Of a DNA stretch of 64,000 nt, positions 63,428 through 64,000 are shown in pieces. Source of the stretch: Bacilli bacterium (GTDB taxonomy: Bacteria; Bacillota_I; Bacilli_A; RFN20; CAG-288). The translations under genes and the position numbers were made by a program. Each line of letters opens with the position of its first letter. The first letter of the stretch is position 1. The notes beneath the pieces were generated by a model that was given only the letters and a program-made list of their open reading frames with translations, was not told where the DNA came from and did not search any database. The stretch is taken from the NCBI GenBank assembly GCA_022652945.1, contig JALCRV010000001.1:62001-126000 (forward strand), in the 5' to 3' direction.

Positions 63428-64000
63428 ATGGAACAGGAAAAAAAGAATAAAGGAAAAGGCGGAAAAAACAGATTGATGGTCTTTTCCTATATCATCATTA
63501 TCCTAAGCGTTATAGCTACGGGTGCCATCGCCGCTATGACCTCTGTTTCATATTCGACAAACTTACAAATCACAGCCAAAGAGGAGAAGTTCCTTAAGTC
63601 TAAAGAGGCGATCACTTCTTTTATCTCCGGTTCCGATTTGCTGACTAACGATATCTGGAGCTTTGCGAACACTAAAGATCGCACATATATGGAAGCTTAT
63701 TGGACCGAAGTCCAAGTAACTCGTTCCCGCGATAAAGCCGTCCAGACTTTAATCCGTCTGAATATCTCTCCTGTGGAAGCCTCTTATATTCAATCCGCCA
63801 AAGCTTCTTCCGATTACTTAATCGAAAGCGAAACCTGGGCCATGAGGATGATTTGTGAAAGCGAAGGGATGGCAACTAGCGAGATGCCTGAAAGGGTAGC
63901 TTCTTATCAGTTATCAGCTGCTGATTCCGCTCTCACCAACGAGCAAAAAGAGAATAATGCTAAACAGTTCCTCTTCGGCTATGACTATTCGACCACGAAG
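63428..64000 (+). CDS. Membrane sensor protein, N-terminal part (gene continues past the window)
   Basis: The frame is open to the last base (191 residues visible). A basic start is followed by one transmembrane helix (about residues 16-38). The extracytoplasmic region contains TSFISGSDLLTNDIWSFA, YMEAYWTEVQVTRSRDKAVQTLIRLNISPVEASYI and ASSDYLIESETWAMRMI. This pattern (W/YxxVxxTRxRDxA followed by SxxLxxxExxAMR) is frequent in the sensor halves of Bacillota hybrid kinases and diguanylate cyclases. GAGG precedes the ATG, overlapping the end of the preceding gene. The output domain is outside the window. Confidence 0.75.
   Translation, partial: MEQEKKNKGKGGKNRLMVFSYIIIILSVIATGAIAAMTSVSYSTNLQITAKEEKFLKSKEAITSFISGSDLLTNDIWSFANTKDRTYMEAYWTEVQVTRSRDKAVQTLIRLNISPVEASYIQSAKASSDYLIESETWAMRMICESEGMATSEMPERVASYQLSAADSALTNEQKENNAKQFLFGYDYSTTK

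Overview
The window looks like a chromosomal segment of an uncultured gut-type Bacillota, most likely a Bacilli/Erysipelotrichales or RF39-like lineage. This is judged from gene content and order only (pcrA-ligA-gatCAB, rpsP-khpA-rimM-trmD, SipW-type signal peptidase, ABC-F, low-to-middle GC); no marker comparison was possible. Housekeeping genes dominate the first 30 kb. The remainder is accessory, sugar-uptake and cell-surface DNA.

Layout. 1-2.7 kb: the end of ffh converges on an inverted rpsP-khpA-rimM-trmD operon. 2.7-6.4 kb: a redox cluster on the minus strand (flavodiiron protein, TetR regulator, LUD-domain protein, flavodoxin-like reductase). 6.4-13.5 kb: a membrane protein, aquaporin, two proline tRNAs (anticodons CGG and AGG), a complete GC-rich IS30-type insertion sequence with a 16-bp direct repeat at the stop codon of a family-4 uracil-DNA glycosylase, a methyltransferase-fold protein, an SGNH hydrolase and upp. 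13.5-22 kb: pcrA, ligA, gatC, gatA, gatB and a ZIP metal transporter in one direction. 22-30.4 kb: a GH36 alpha-galactosidase, a large PAS hybrid histidine kinase, pyrG with a GGGC-type leader, and a DUF308 membrane protein.

30.5-36.5 kb is an accessory region beginning at tRNA-Ala(CGC). The 3' end of this tRNA and about 110 bp of downstream DNA recur in degraded form near 32.4 kb and 36.3 kb. Between these copies lie two DUF4143 ATPases, a DUF4258 toxin-like pair, a WYL-like regulator and a 45-residue basic protein. 36.5-43 kb encodes one 2180-residue repeat lipoprotein, with an orphan LuxR-type response regulator next to it.

44.2-52.9 kb is a pentose/polyol operon: LacI regulator, TIM-barrel epimerase, Gfo/Idh/MocA oxidoreductase, sugar-binding lipoprotein, ATPase, permease and xylose isomerase, behind one strong promoter containing a cre-like palindrome. 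53.2-55.9 kb has a membrane methyltransferase and an ABC-F protein behind a transcription attenuator that contains a three-codon open reading frame.

The most interesting part is 55.9-64 kb. A small secreted TasA/camelysin-like protein, a SipW-type signal peptidase, an ABC ATPase that has lost all catalytic motifs, and an ABC-2-like permease fused to a catalytically dead signal-peptidase domain form one operon behind a class-I (GEMM) cyclic-di-GMP riboswitch. A second, diverged copy of the riboswitch controls a neighbouring 354-residue exported protein with a similar signal peptide. Divergently, a solute-binding lipoprotein is followed by a membrane sensor protein that runs off the window. I propose a cyclic-di-GMP-controlled surface-fibre export/assembly system built on pseudoenzymes.
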